A stretch of 5,656 nt of DNA from an uncultured Collinsella sp. (GTDB lineage Bacteria; Actinomycetota; Coriobacteriia; Coriobacteriales; Coriobacteriaceae). The notes beneath the pieces were generated by a model. That model was not told the DNA's origin. It was given only the letters and a program-made list of their open reading frames with translations, and did not search any database. The stretch covers positions 1 through 5,656 of the forward strand of contig CAADSP010000018.1 in the NCBI GenBank assembly GCA_900751755.1. The letters run 5' to 3'. Numbering within the stretch: position 1 is the first letter of the stretch; each line of letters starts with the position of its first letter. A program made the translations under genes and the position numbers. Positions 5,580 through 5,656 of this stretch are shown piece after piece.

Positions 5580-5613
5580 CCCCCCCGGGGTTCGCCCCGG
5601 GGGGGGTTTTTTT
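5580..5613 (+). terminator. Strong intrinsic terminator of fucO
   Basis: CCCCCCCGGGG (5580-5590) pairs with CCCCGGGGGGG (5595-5605) around a TTCG loop, an 11-bp stem made only of G:C pairs, with an eighth G at 5606 and seven T residues at 5607-5613. It lies 54 bases after the fucO stop. On the minus strand no T-run follows the stem, so it acts one way only. The remaining 43 bases (5614-5656) are G/C-rich with no recognisable feature. Confidence 0.95.
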
Positions 5614-5656
5614 GTGCGGCCGGGGCCCCCCGCGGGCAAAAACACAGGGGCCTCGC

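Noticed and set aside
4356..5645. A 429-codon open frame on the minus strand opposite fucO
   Set aside because: It mirrors the biased codons of fucO, codes a repetitive G/V/D/L-rich product unlike any family I know, and runs through the terminator; it is a shadow of the real gene.

Overview
The window looks like chromosomal DNA from a high-GC gut actinobacterium of the class Coriobacteriia, most likely Collinsella or a close relative. This is inferred from the GC-rich codon use, strong AGGAGG-type ribosome binding sites, the kinds of genes present, and short G/C-rich hairpin repeats between genes. No rRNA or other taxonomic marker is present, so the assignment is a judgement and not a measurement.

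Layout, left to right. Bases 1-80 are the right-hand end of an IS3-family insertion sequence: the last 13 codons of the transposase, then a terminal inverted repeat ending in CA. A 52-base near-perfect palindrome (81-132) starts at the next base. A CPBP-family intramembrane protease follows on the plus strand (153-1064). It converges on a minus-strand YgiQ-family radical SAM protein (1061-3208), and the two genes share the tetranucleotide CTAG as overlapping stop codons. A 268-base divergent region (3209-3476) contains a perfect 12-bp inverted repeat. It separates ygiQ from a plus-strand DUF1275/YoaK-type membrane protein (3477-4193), which ends in an intrinsic terminator. A 165-base intergenic region (4194-4358) carries repeated GAAACGCTTT-like words that resemble operator half-sites. 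It precedes fucO, an iron-dependent lactaldehyde reductase (4359-5525), which ends in a very strong terminator with a TTCG loop.

The four genes do not form a pathway or a single operon. Each appears to be its own transcription unit or the end of one: protease (+), YgiQ (-), YoaK (+) and FucO (+). FucO would reduce L-lactaldehyde from fucose or rhamnose breakdown to 1,2-propanediol, recycling NADH. Its codon use suggests high expression. No fucose or rhamnose genes are visible beside it.

I found no evidence for a new multi-gene system. The observations most worth checking are the insertion sequence ending exactly at the palindrome, the rearranged operator-like words upstream of fucO, the palindrome in the ygiQ/yoaK divergent region, and the basic low-complexity tails on YgiQ.
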